Positions 30,397-40,560 of a DNA stretch of 64,000 nucleotides are shown here, piece by piece. The position numbers and the translations under genes were made by a program. The stretch is from an uncultured Granulosicoccaceae bacterium (GTDB lineage: Bacteria; Pseudomonadota; Gammaproteobacteria; Granulosicoccales; Granulosicoccaceae). The stretch spans positions 1 to 64,000 of the forward strand of contig CALLBO010000004.1 of the NCBI GenBank assembly GCA_937998875.1, written 5' to 3'. The first letter of the stretch is position 1. Each line of letters begins with the position of its first letter. The notes under the pieces are model-generated. The model worked only from the letters and a program-made list of their open reading frames with translations. It did not search any database and was not told the origin of the DNA.

Positions 30397-30826
30397 CGTA
30401 GGAGGATAAGCGCAACCGCTGCCAGGCTTTCACTTAAGCACTACCGTTGCACGCCATCAATATTCGATCACTCTCATGGCGCATCCACCGTGTCACACTA
30501 GAAATCGATTCTGAGCTTGCGTGTAGCCGACTCGATAGAAATTCATTGGCTCTTAACTTTTAATGTACACAGACCTGCTCAACCTGACGAGCGTGGCATT
30601 GGTGGATGCGCGTTAAGATCGTGCAAGCATTGAAACAGTTCAAACGATAGGTTTGTGCGTCCACCTCAACCGCAGATGAAGCTTATCCCCCCTACTTTGA
30701 TTGTAATACGTGCGCTTCAGCACCTCGTTCTCGTAGGGGGAATATGCGCACCACGCCAAACCTCGCCCTATAAGCCTGTACGCTTGCGCGCCGTCACTAC
30801 TTGAACAGACTCACGCGCATCTACCA
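30397..30826. repeat. Type-B palindromic repeat, L-R-L arrangement, between convergent M48 protease and pckA
   Basis: Outer-left CGTAGGAGGATAAGCGCA (30397), inner-left GGCGCATCCACC, inner-right TTGGTGGATGCGCGTTAAGATCGTGCAAG (~30599), outer-right GCTTATCCCCCCTAC (30681-30695), second left half 30732-30826. Confidence 0.85.
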
Positions 30827-30863
30827 GTGTCACGCTCGAATAGAAGCATTAAAGTTGAAGTAA

Positions 30864-30886
30864 AGCGCTTGCAGAACGCAAGCGCT
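30864..30886 (-). terminator. Hairpin downstream of pckA, probable terminator
   Basis: AGCGCTTGC AGAAC GCAAGCGCT, 9-bp perfect stem just past the pckA stop; weak T-tract. Confidence 0.5.
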
Positions 30887-30900
30887 GACAAGATTACTTT

Positions 30901-32526
30901 TTAAAGCTGCGGTCCTGCTGCGACCAATGACTTGCCTTCCGGGGTATCTGTATATCGTGCAAAGTTGTCAATAAACTGCTGTGCAAGATCACGTGCTTTG
31001 CCATCCCATTCAGCCGCGGTGCTATAGGTCTGGCGGGGATCAAGAATGCCGTCGGAAACACCTTGCAACGACACAGGCACCGCCAGATTGAACACCGGCA
31101 CATCGATAGTTTCTGCGTCATCGATTTCGCCGCTTAAAATGGCATCGATAATGGCACGCGTATCTTTAATAGAGATGCGTTCACCGGTGCCATTCCAGCC
31201 AGTATTTACCAGATAAGCTGTCGCACCGGATTGCTCCATTCGCTTTACCAGCTCCTCTCCATAACGAGTTGGGTGAAGTGTTAAAAACGCTGCACCAAAG
31301 CAAGCAGAGAAAGTCGGGGTCGGTTCGGTAACACCCCGCTCGGTACCTGCAAGCTTGGCGGTAAACCCAGACAGAAAATGATACTTGGTCTGCTCAGGTG
31401 TCAGGCGTGATACCGGTGGTAGTACACCAAACGCATCTGCAGAAAGGAATATAACCTTGTTGGCGTGTCCGCCCTTGGAAACCGGTTTCACGATATTGTG
31501 AATATGTTCAATCGGGTATGACACCCGGGCGTTTTCAGTTTTAGAGGGATCATCAAAATCAATTGATCCATCATCGCGAACCACTACATTTTCAAGCAAA
31601 GCATCGCGTTTTATTGCGCCGTAGATGTCAGGCTCAGCCTCTGCACTAAGCCGAATGGTCTTTGCATAGCAGCCACCTTCATAGTTGAAGACACCGTCAT
31701 CATCCCAGCCATGCTCATCATCACCCAACAACTGACGTTTGGGATCTGCTGACAATGTGGTTTTACCTGTTCCGGACAAACCAAAGAACACGGCAACATC
31801 CCCGTCACTGCCCATGTTAGCCGAGCAATGCATTGATGCGATGCCTTTCTGCGGTAGCAGATAGTTCATTACGGCAAACATGCCTTTCTTCATCTCACCG
31901 CCATACCAGGTGCCGCCAATCAGCTGCATCTTCTCGGTTAGATTAAACGCGATGAAATTATCTGAATTGAGGCCGTGCTGCTGCCATTTCTCATTGATGG
32001 TTTTTGCACCATTCATGACAACAAAATCCGGCTCGTAGCCTGCCAGCTCGTTTACAGAAGGACGAATAAACATGTTGGTGACAAAATGAGCCTGCCATGC
32101 GACTTCCATGATAAAGCGCACTGCAAGACGGGTATCTTTGTTGGCACCGCAGTAGGTATCAACGACGAAAAGCCGCTTACCGGAAAGCTGCTCTGTCACC
32201 GCGCCGTGCAGATCATTCCAAACGTTCTGATCAATAGCCTGGTTATCGTTGCGTCCCTGATCCGACCACCACAGCGTGTCGCGAGTGACATCGTCTTTGA
32301 CAATATATTTGTCCTTCGGGGAACGTCCGGTGAACTCACCCGTATCGACGGCAACTGCCCCGAGATCGGTGACAACTGCACGTTCAAAACCCTGAAGATC
32401 ATCCCTTGTTTCTTCAACAAACAGAGTTTCAAAGGATGGGTTGTGGACGACTTCAAGGACGTTATTGATGCCATAAACAGACAAATCAACGGCCTCGCCC
32501 AGCTTTTTCGCGGCGCTACTCGTCAT
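30901..32526 (-). CDS. pckA: Phosphoenolpyruvate carboxykinase (ATP)
   Basis: 541 aa; [39 protein letters not shown]. Confidence 0.96.
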   Translation of the reverse strand: MTSSAAKKLGEAVDLSVYGINNVLEVVHNPSFETLFVEETRDDLQGFERAVVTDLGAVAVDTGEFTGRSPKDKYIVKDDVTRDTLWWSDQGRNDNQAIDQNVWNDLHGAVTEQLSGKRLFVVDTYCGANKDTRLAVRFIMEVAWQAHFVTNMFIRPSVNELAGYEPDFVVMNGAKTINEKWQQHGLNSDNFIAFNLTEKMQLIGGTWYGGEMKKGMFAVMNYLLPQKGIASMHCSANMGSDGDVAVFFGLSGTGKTTLSADPKRQLLGDDEHGWDDDGVFNYEGGCYAKTIRLSAEAEPDIYGAIKRDALLENVVVRDDGSIDFDDPSKTENARVSYPIEHIHNIVKPVSKGGHANKVIFLSADAFGVLPPVSRLTPEQTKYHFLSGFTAKLAGTERGVTEPTPTFSACFGAAFLTLHPTRYGEELVKRMEQSGATAYLVNTGWNGTGERISIKDTRAIIDAILSGEIDDAETIDVPVFNLAVPVSLQGVSDGILDPRQTYSTAAEWDGKARDLAQQFIDNFARYTDTPEGKSLVAAGPQL

Positions 32527-32843
32527 TTAGCTCTCCTGCAAGATTACTAAAAAATATTGTTATTTTGCACAATAGCTTTTTCCCGCAATCAAAACAACCG
32601 TGCCGGTAACAGCGGTACGACCGGAAATTGTTGTAAAAACACCTCGTGCTTATGGGTAATGGCGACAACAAACCAAATAACTAAACCAGCTCGATAATCC
32701 CGGCCTTACGGATTCGACTTGTACCCCTATAAATCCGGATAAATAGAACTAGATGTCAAAAAATGCATAATGCGGGCCGCAACTATTCACTCGGCATGAA
32801 ATATCCGGATACTATTACCCAACTTTGCTAATGAAGTACCGGA

Positions 32844-33527
32844 GTGACTATGTATTTGAAAATGATTGTCAGCACAATTCTCATAGGCACACTGCCTGGT
32901 TGTGCATTTTTCGAGGATCCGTTAGACACTCCCGAAGCCCCCATCCCTTTGGAATCCAGCCCTTCTGCAACCACGCAGAACGAGCGACTTAAAGTACCGG
33001 CACCCCCACCGTTACCCACTGCATCGCAAGACAATTCCGCATCTCAAGACAACAGTGAAAAGCCAGTCTCAGCCCCATCAAATGTAATCTGGTTTACCGT
33101 TTCGAGCATATTCGAAGTTCCGGAAAATGTTTCAAACCTCTCTTTCGTGCACTTCACGGATCGCAGTAGTCGACGTGAGAAAGCACTATGTGAAGCGTTA
33201 CTTAACCGACACCCGATTACCAGTCCGGCCGACGTTCCAGCAAACGCACGTGATCTGATTGTCTGGCCGATTGCTGAAGGTGCATCTGCTGACAACTGCA
33301 GTGCCATGGTTGAAGCTCACGAGCCGCTCGATATCAGCAGCCAGACAGCCGCTACCGTCAATTCGAATGGACCTTACGTCCTGACCCGCAATTCGCAAAG
33401 TGAGAAACAGATGATTTACGATTTCTCAGCGATTCGGACAACTAATCTCGCAAAAGAATTAGATGAGTGGCGAAAAGTACTCAGCTCAAGCATCGAAAAC
33501 TGGCCACCAGTGATTAAACCCCGATAG
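32844..33527 (+). CDS. Hypothetical lipoprotein
   Basis: 227 aa; signal peptide with lipobox TLPGC; Pro/Ser-rich linker. Confidence 0.6.
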   Translation: MTMYLKMIVSTILIGTLPGCAFFEDPLDTPEAPIPLESSPSATTQNERLKVPAPPPLPTASQDNSASQDNSEKPVSAPSNVIWFTVSSIFEVPENVSNLSFVHFTDRSSRREKALCEALLNRHPITSPADVPANARDLIVWPIAEGASADNCSAMVEAHEPLDISSQTAATVNSNGPYVLTRNSQSEKQMIYDFSAIRTTNLAKELDEWRKVLSSSIENWPPVIKPR

Positions 33528-33579
33528 GGGTATCGGCCAGGGCTGACTGAGTTACCGGACTGCCGGGGCAACCTGTTCG

Positions 33580-34197
33580 TCAGGCTGCGTTTTTGAAGTC
33601 ATCAACTAATTGCACGTGCGTCATGCCGGAAGAGCTTTCTGTGCGAGGATCAGTGGACAACGCCAGTACTTCCGCAACCAGCGCAGCACGCTGCTGCTGA
33701 ATCGTTGCAACCCTCTGCTCTGCCTGCACCAGCTTGTGTTCCTGCAGTGCTACAGTCATGGCAAAGTTGCGGTAGCTTTCCTGCAGGAGTGAGAGCCCGT
33801 CAGCAGATTCGGCAGGGACAAGCTCGTCCATCGAGGTCAACCTCGACTCCGCCTGGTGTAACTGGTCTCGCGATCGATCGAGGCATATCTCAAGACTCTG
33901 GCAACGCTCCTCCCATTTCGCATAATCTGCAACCAGCGCTGCGTCCTGTTCCTGAAGAATGACCAGGCGATCAGCATGATCCTGTTCAGTATCATTACGA
34001 CACAGCAGGTGCACATTATTCTGCACAACACTACTATTATTTTCAGCAAACCGCTCGCGAGTATCTTGCAGAGAATCACTGTCTGCGCGTCGACGAGCAG
34101 CGGATATCCAACCAGGTAACCATCGCATCACTAGTGGTCGCAATACGGTGCTGTGTGTTTGTAGCTTATCTGAACCCAACGGTATGGCTCCGGTCAT
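33580..34197 (-). CDS. Hypothetical coiled-coil protein
   Basis: 205 aa, long Gln/Glu/Arg-rich heptad-like segments; no recognised family. Confidence 0.5.
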   Translation of the reverse strand: MTGAIPLGSDKLQTHSTVLRPLVMRWLPGWISAARRRADSDSLQDTRERFAENNSSVVQNNVHLLCRNDTEQDHADRLVILQEQDAALVADYAKWEERCQSLEICLDRSRDQLHQAESRLTSMDELVPAESADGLSLLQESYRNFAMTVALQEHKLVQAEQRVATIQQQRAALVAEVLALSTDPRTESSSGMTHVQLVDDFKNAA

Positions 34198-34344
34198 ACT
34201 GGTTAATGCAATAGATCTTCGGGCTACGCTTTAGTTATCAATAATGACTGTCGCCCGCGCGGACGGGTGTAGCGGCAGATTGACCGGATACTTTAGTCGC
34301 GGCCCGATACCCTTGATATACTCAGTGCATCCAGAAATCCAGAC

Positions 34345-35331
34345 TTGCAGCACACCAGCCCGGAAGCCAACACCACAATGCTCTTTTATTTTTTCCTCCT
34401 TGCTGTGGTCGCGATTTATCTTGCAGGTCCGAAAGTTTCCATTGATACCAGCTACACCATACCCGTCTTGCCGGATGATCTTGACCAATACCTGGAACAA
34501 TCTGAAAGTCAATTTGACGATCTCACACCGGGGACAGAGAAGATCATCCACTGGGCAAACCCCGAACAAAAAGAACAAACTCCCATAGCATTTGTTTATT
34601 TTCATGGTTTCTCGGCAACTCGGCAGGAAGCCATGCCAGTACCGGATCTGGTCGCACAACATTTTGACAGCAACATCTTTTACACAAGACTGACAGGCAA
34701 CGGCCGAAGTGCCGACGCGGTAGCTGAGGGTAGTGTGAATACCTGGGTCAACGATGCCAGTGAAGCAATGGCAATCGCCAAACGACTGGGGCGCAAAACC
34801 ATAATAATAGGTTGCTCGACAGGCGCATCGTTAGGTTGGAGGACTGCATGCCAGGAAGACTTTACTGCACAGACAGAAGCTTTGGTGTTTTTCTCACCCA
34901 ACTTCGGACTCGCTGATACCAGAGGAACACTGTTAACAAAAAGGTGGGGAAAACAACTGGCAGAGGCAATTATCGGCAAATATCGGGAAAGCGAGCCCGT
35001 ATCCAGTGCACATGAGAAATTCTGGGCCCTTCGCTATCCGAGTAAAGCGCTTTTACCGATGATGGGGATCGTCAAGGTCGCGAGAAAAATTAAACCCGCT
35101 CTCTGGAAGAAACCTGTTTTTATCGTCTACTCACCATACGATGACACCGTAGATGCAAACAAAATCCAGAAATTTTATCAAAAGCTAAACTGTCGAAAGC
35201 GCATACTTGAGATTGATGACCCGAAAGCGCCGAGTCAACATGTCATTGTAGGTGACATTCTGGCGCCGCAAAATACAGAACGTGTTACCGAAGCGATTAT
35301 CGATTTTATAGAAACAGACGTATTGCAATAA
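34345..35331 (+). CDS. Alpha/beta hydrolase, membrane-anchored
   Basis: 328 aa; N-terminal TM; FVYFHGFSATRQE, IIIGCSTGASLGW nucleophile elbow, PYDDTVD, SQHVIVGD. Confidence 0.78.
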   Translation: MQHTSPEANTTMLFYFFLLAVVAIYLAGPKVSIDTSYTIPVLPDDLDQYLEQSESQFDDLTPGTEKIIHWANPEQKEQTPIAFVYFHGFSATRQEAMPVPDLVAQHFDSNIFYTRLTGNGRSADAVAEGSVNTWVNDASEAMAIAKRLGRKTIIIGCSTGASLGWRTACQEDFTAQTEALVFFSPNFGLADTRGTLLTKRWGKQLAEAIIGKYRESEPVSSAHEKFWALRYPSKALLPMMGIVKVARKIKPALWKKPVFIVYSPYDDTVDANKIQKFYQKLNCRKRILEIDDPKAPSQHVIVGDILAPQNTERVTEAIIDFIETDVLQ

Positions 35332-35365
35332 GTTACTACATCACCTAAAACACAAAAAACGCGCT

Positions 35366-36028
35366 CTACTGGTTTTCAAATGAAGTAAGCCTGTCATCCA
35401 TATCACTTAGAATAACAAGATTTGTAAAGCCGCTACGCGGCATCACAAATAGTGAACATGGATGCGTCACAACCTGAGCAACTTTTTTAGCTGCAGATGG
35501 CTTTATCTGTCCGATTCTAAGTAATGCATCCTGTCCCTTTATTTCAAGCTTATCGCCGAGTACTGATACACCTACCCCTCTACTACCGGCAACACCAAAA
35601 TCCACTAACAATGCACCCTGTTTACTGAAGTCGATTTGAGCAGTTACCCGCTTTGCCTCATCCTCTTTCAAAGGCGATAACCAGTCATCCAGCACCACCT
35701 CATCAGTGAACCAGATAAATCCGCCTCGCGACAAAGCTTCACATCGATCAGTCTGAAAGATTGCCCTGACAGGCATGCTCGTCGCCGTTTTCAGGGTTGC
35801 TGCAGATTTCTGCACTGCGACCGAAGGGTTGTTATTGCCACTACGGCCGCTGTTTAAAATAACGTTGCCACCACCCTTAACAGACGGTGCAACTGGAGGA
35901 GCAGGTAACGATTCTGTTACCGTTTCCAGTTCAGGTGCCGGTTCAAGCACACCGCAGGCAGATACCGCAACGGCGATCAGTGCAGACACAGATACTTTCA
36001 ACAGGCAATTCATGGACTCAGCTCGCAT
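35366..36028 (-). CDS. Hypothetical lipoprotein
   Basis: 220 aa; signal peptide and lipobox (AVSAC); no recognised domain. Confidence 0.6.
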   Translation of the reverse strand: MRAESMNCLLKVSVSALIAVAVSACGVLEPAPELETVTESLPAPPVAPSVKGGGNVILNSGRSGNNNPSVAVQKSAATLKTATSMPVRAIFQTDRCEALSRGGFIWFTDEVVLDDWLSPLKEDEAKRVTAQIDFSKQGALLVDFGVAGSRGVGVSVLGDKLEIKGQDALLRIGQIKPSAAKKVAQVVTHPCSLFVMPRSGFTNLVILSDMDDRLTSFENQ

Positions 36029-36126
36029 ACCAGTTACCAGCCTATTCTATATTAAAACCAAACCCCGGTGAAACCATCCACCAGATTGCCGCTATAAACA
36101 CGATGCCCTCCGGCATCGAGTTAGAC

Positions 36127-37506
36127 TTAAGTTTCCGTCACCGCTTTGAGAACATCATGCTGGGTGATAATTCGCATTTTATCGCCACCATCCGGCACCA
36201 TCACAGCGGGGTTATCACGATTTATAATTGACGCCAGAACATCGAGCGTTGTGTCTTTGGGTACAATTTGAAACGGCTCGCCCATCACATCTGATACGGA
36301 CGTTTCTTTTACCGACGGATTCTCCATGATCATAGCCAGCAACCTGGAGTCTATTAAGCTACCGACAAAGCTTCCGTTATCAGACACTGGCGCTTGTGAA
36401 ACATTGGCCTGTGTCATCTGCAGTACAGCCTCACTCACCGTGGTAGAAACATCCACACTTAACATGGCACGATCCTGATCGAAGGACCCGATAATATCTC
36501 TTGCAGTGGCATAGTCCCGTTCTTCAAGGAAACCGTGATCTTTCATCCAGCTATCGCTATACACTTTGCCAAGATAACGGGTACCGTGGTCCGGCAAAAT
36601 TATAACCAGCACATCATCTTTTTGAAGATTGTTTTCTGCCGCCCAGTCCAAAGCACCCGCAACCGCCGAACCGCAGGACCAGCCGCAGAATAATCCTTCC
36701 TCACGTGCAAGCCTGCGAGTCATGATTGCAGCGTCTTTGTCTGTGACTTTGACAAAGTGATCAATCAAATCAAAATCTACGTTCTTTGGCAGTATATCTT
36801 CACCAATCCCCTCGGTCATGTACGGATAGATTTCGGATTCATCAAACACACCAGTCTCTTTGTACTTTTTAAATACAGAGCCATACGTATCGATACCAAC
36901 TGTAACTACATCACGATTCTGCTCTTTTAAATATTTAGCAACGCCACACATACTTCCGCCGGTTCCGACCCCGGCAAAGTAGTGGGTGATCGTACCGTCA
37001 GTATCTTCCCAGATCTCAGGACCGGTCGTTTCGTAGTGTGCCTGCGAGTTAGACAGGTTGTCGTACTGATTCGGGTAAATGGAATTGGGATTATCCAGGT
37101 GAGCCTGCTTTGCGACCGAATAGTAGGAACGCGGATCGTCAGCGTCGACGCTGGTCGGGCAAACAATAACCTCAGCACCTACAGCCCGCAAAATATCTAT
37201 TTTTTCCTGCGATTGTTTATCAGCCAAGGTAAAGATACATTTATATCCTTTGGCAATTGCCGCTAGCGCCAGACCCATGCCGGTGTTGCCGGATGTGCCC
37301 TCGATTATCGTTCCACCAGGCTTCAAGGTGCCGGCTTTCTCGGCATCTTCAACCATCTTGATCGCCATACGATCCTTCATGGAATTACCGGGATTAAAGT
37401 ACTCAACTTTAACCAGTATCTGACATGGCAGATTTGCACCGATTTTGTTGAGCTTTACCATTGGGGTATTGCCAATAGTATCGATAATATGATCGTGCAC
37501 TTTCAT
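36127..37506 (-). CDS. Cystathionine beta-synthase (PLP domain plus CBS pair)
   Basis: 459 aa; IDTIGNTPMVKLNKIG, NPGNSMKDRMA, EGTSGNTGMGLA; C-terminal CBS domains. Confidence 0.9.
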   Translation of the reverse strand: MKVHDHIIDTIGNTPMVKLNKIGANLPCQILVKVEYFNPGNSMKDRMAIKMVEDAEKAGTLKPGGTIIEGTSGNTGMGLALAAIAKGYKCIFTLADKQSQEKIDILRAVGAEVIVCPTSVDADDPRSYYSVAKQAHLDNPNSIYPNQYDNLSNSQAHYETTGPEIWEDTDGTITHYFAGVGTGGSMCGVAKYLKEQNRDVVTVGIDTYGSVFKKYKETGVFDESEIYPYMTEGIGEDILPKNVDFDLIDHFVKVTDKDAAIMTRRLAREEGLFCGWSCGSAVAGALDWAAENNLQKDDVLVIILPDHGTRYLGKVYSDSWMKDHGFLEERDYATARDIIGSFDQDRAMLSVDVSTTVSEAVLQMTQANVSQAPVSDNGSFVGSLIDSRLLAMIMENPSVKETSVSDVMGEPFQIVPKDTTLDVLASIINRDNPAVMVPDGGDKMRIITQHDVLKAVTET

Positions 37507-37530
37507 TGTGTTGTTCCGGTGAACATTGCG

Positions 37531-38739
37531 TCACTGAAGTAGTTGTGTGATTGATTCCAGAAGATGATCTATATCAGCGCTCTCGGTAAAATACCCCGGG
37601 GATACACGAACAGCACCACCCGCCTCTGCGGTACCAAAAGCACTATGGACTGCAGGTGCGCAATGCAAGCCGGCACGAACGCAAACATGAGCATCAGCAT
37701 CAAGCATCTCAGCCATTTGTTGAGCCGGCATACCGTCTACCAGAAAGCTGAGTGTCGCCACATATTCGTTTTGTTCTGCTCGCTGCCCCATCAGCCTTAC
37801 GCGCTCGACTGATGCAAGATGATCCCATATTTTTTTAGAGTGTGTGGTTTCTGTCTTGTGTATGTGATGTCTGGCCGCCTTACAGTTAGCTGCGTGATCG
37901 ACTGTCTTTTCTTCCAACACAGACTGTCCAAGCGCTGCAAACCATTTTTGGGCAGCATTAAGCCCAGCCACACCCGGTATAGATATCGTGCCAGCTTCCA
38001 GCCTGTGCGGATAAGTGTCCGGTTGAAATGCAGAAATAGAATCCATACCAGTACCCCCAAAACGACTGGCTTGCAGTTCGACATTTTCAGCAACGATCAT
38101 CCCGCCGATACCCATCGGCCCGAACAGACCTTTATGGCCAGTGAACGTCAGAACGTCAATACCGTCTGCCATATCAACATCCAGAACGCCAGCGGTCTGT
38201 GCCGTATCAACAATCACCAACACACCATGTTGTTTCGCAACTGCGGCAATAGCGCCAAGATCCTGCACAATGCCAATCACATTGGATGCATGGTTTACAA
38301 CAATTGCTTTAGTTTTCTCGGTGATACCATCGGCGACCGAATCGATACCGATTAGACCCGACTCATCTGGATTAAGTACAGACACCTCGACACCCATATC
38401 ACGCCGCATGTGATTGACCGGACGCAGTACCGCATTGTGATCAAGCTGCGATATCACGATATGATCGCCAGTGCGCAACAAGCCCTTCAATGCCACGTTC
38501 AATGAGTCCGTCGCATTTTGAGTGAAGACCACCCGATTCGGATCACCAGTGAAACCGAAAAACTGCGCCAGCATTTTTCGGGTAGAGAAAATCATTTGCT
38601 CGGCTTCGATGGCGAGCGTGTGTCCTGACCTTCCCGGGTTTACCCCGTGGGACCGAAAAAATCGATCCATAAACTCGTAAACCGGTTCAGGCTTGGGCCA
38701 GGTGGTCGCCGCATTATCAAAATAATAGTTATCTTTCAT
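37531..38739 (-). CDS. Class V aminotransferase / cysteine desulfurase-like protein
   Basis: 402 aa; YFDNAATTWPKP, FTGHKGLFGPMGIGG (PLP Lys), VRAGLHCAPAVHSAFGT. Confidence 0.88.
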   Translation of the reverse strand: MKDNYYFDNAATTWPKPEPVYEFMDRFFRSHGVNPGRSGHTLAIEAEQMIFSTRKMLAQFFGFTGDPNRVVFTQNATDSLNVALKGLLRTGDHIVISQLDHNAVLRPVNHMRRDMGVEVSVLNPDESGLIGIDSVADGITEKTKAIVVNHASNVIGIVQDLGAIAAVAKQHGVLVIVDTAQTAGVLDVDMADGIDVLTFTGHKGLFGPMGIGGMIVAENVELQASRFGGTGMDSISAFQPDTYPHRLEAGTISIPGVAGLNAAQKWFAALGQSVLEEKTVDHAANCKAARHHIHKTETTHSKKIWDHLASVERVRLMGQRAEQNEYVATLSFLVDGMPAQQMAEMLDADAHVCVRAGLHCAPAVHSAFGTAEAGGAVRVSPGYFTESADIDHLLESITQLLQ

Positions 38740-38748
38740 AAAAGGATC

Positions 38749-40404
38749 TTAGACTATGCTGGCAGCGCCATCACTACGCGGATCGCTCGCTCCTTCAATC
38801 AATCCATTTGGATGCCTTACCAATGCACCGGCATGGCCCATTACCTCATCAAAATCACCAATTATCTCGACGTCATGACCGGCTTTTTTAAGCTGGTCGT
38901 AGACCTCCGGTGAAAACCGGTTTTCTATTCTCAGATTTGTCACATCACTACCCCAGGTTTTACCGAGCAACCATCGCGGTGCGGTGATTGAATGCTGCAG
39001 ATCGCAACCGCCGAACACATAGCGAGAGAATATCATAGCCTGCGTCTGCGGCTGCCCTTCGCCACCCATCGTACCGTAGGGCATGACACGCCCGTCACCA
39101 AGCAGGGCGAGCGCCGGTTGTATCGTGTGAAACGGCCTGCGACCGGGCTTAAGACAATTATGGTGACTTTCGTCAAGGCTAAAACTCGTACCACGGTTCT
39201 GCCACGTAATACCTGTGGAAGGCAGTATCACCCCTGAACCAAATTCCCAGTATATGCTTTGAATAAAGCTGACCGACCTGCCTTCTTTGTCTATAGCACC
39301 AAGCCAGACGGTATCTCCACCGGCAACTGCATCCGGCCAAGGCTGCGCGACTTTTCTGTCGATACCCGCAGCGAGTTCATCAAGTAGGGATTCTGTCAGG
39401 AAATCCTCTGCCGGTTTGACCATATAGGCTGGATCACTAACGTACTTATCGCGTATTCTAAACGACTGCTTGGTTGCTTCTATTAAACCATGTATGTAGT
39501 CAAAATCATCTGTAGTACCGGTTCGTAGACGCCCATAGATACCAAGCAACATCAGCGATGCAAGCCCCTGCGTTGGTGGTGGCAGGTTATAAATCTTATG
39601 TCCGCCAACATCTAACGACAGAAGTTTTACAGCAAGCGCTTTGTGATTTGCAAAATCATCCGCCACCAATGGCGAGCCTGCAGCAGCCAATTCATGAATA
39701 ATTGTTTCAGACAATCTACCTGTGTAGAAACTCTGCAGTCCGTCACTGGCCAGCTCGCCAAAGGTTTGCGCGAGAGCCGGTTGTTTATGTAGCTGACCTT
39801 TCGCGGGTGGCACGCCATTACTCAAATAAGCATCTGAGAAACCAGAAACATCGGCCAGCTCAGGCAACTTCGCAGCAGCATTGTTAGCAAGCGTAGCAGC
39901 AACCGGCACACCTTTTTGAGCATGATGGATCGCATCTTCAAACAATCGCGATAGTGCAAGTGGCTTACCCCACTTTGCACTGTGCCGCAGAGCCATGTCC
40001 CACCCGGAGACCGCACCCGCCATGGTAAGCGCAGCTTCAGAACCACGCCCCGGTATCATGTTATGGCCAGCTGTTCTATAGCGCTCAACATCTGCTTTGC
40101 TACCGGCCGCACCACACGCATCTATCCCGACCGGCTCTGAACCCGGTTCATGAATGATCCAGAAATTGTCTCCCCCAAGGCTATTCATATGCGGGTAAAC
40201 CACCGCAATCGCAGCCGCCGCGGCTACCATTGCCTCTACCGCATTACCTCCGTCCGCCAACACTCTGCTGCCTGCTTCAGCCGCCAGGTGATGAGGGGCT
40301 ACGACCATGCCGTTGTATGACTTGCGTGTGTGAAGCATTAAGGTTGCACCGAAATAGCGTAAGTATGCACTATTGTAGGCTGCCATCAAAAAAACGGCGT
40401 TCAA
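38749..40404 (-). CDS. Gamma-glutamyltransferase family protein
   Basis: 551 aa; MVVAPHHLAAEAGSRVLADGGNAVEAMVAAAAA; GDTVWLGAIDKEGRSVSFIQSIYWEFGSG retains the candidate catalytic Thr. Confidence 0.88.
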   Translation of the reverse strand: MNAVFLMAAYNSAYLRYFGATLMLHTRKSYNGMVVAPHHLAAEAGSRVLADGGNAVEAMVAAAAAIAVVYPHMNSLGGDNFWIIHEPGSEPVGIDACGAAGSKADVERYRTAGHNMIPGRGSEAALTMAGAVSGWDMALRHSAKWGKPLALSRLFEDAIHHAQKGVPVAATLANNAAAKLPELADVSGFSDAYLSNGVPPAKGQLHKQPALAQTFGELASDGLQSFYTGRLSETIIHELAAAGSPLVADDFANHKALAVKLLSLDVGGHKIYNLPPPTQGLASLMLLGIYGRLRTGTTDDFDYIHGLIEATKQSFRIRDKYVSDPAYMVKPAEDFLTESLLDELAAGIDRKVAQPWPDAVAGGDTVWLGAIDKEGRSVSFIQSIYWEFGSGVILPSTGITWQNRGTSFSLDESHHNCLKPGRRPFHTIQPALALLGDGRVMPYGTMGGEGQPQTQAMIFSRYVFGGCDLQHSITAPRWLLGKTWGSDVTNLRIENRFSPEVYDQLKKAGHDVEIIGDFDEVMGHAGALVRHPNGLIEGASDPRSDGAASIV

Positions 40405-40560
40405 CCCGAATCCACGTTTTCACAGGATTTGCCAACCTCGTCCGATCGAGGTAACTATTTCTATACTTACGGTTTAGCAAAAGCACACTCACAATCGCGC
40501 GCAAACCGGCATCATACTCGCACATGTGGTTCGTCCGTAAGGCCAGCACCGGGAAGTAAA

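Noticed and set aside
38749-40404. GGT homologue with lost catalytic nucleophile
   Set aside because: TTH is not present, but GDTVWLGAID still supplies a Thr at the aligned position, a pattern I associate with YwrD-type members, so inactivation is not supported.
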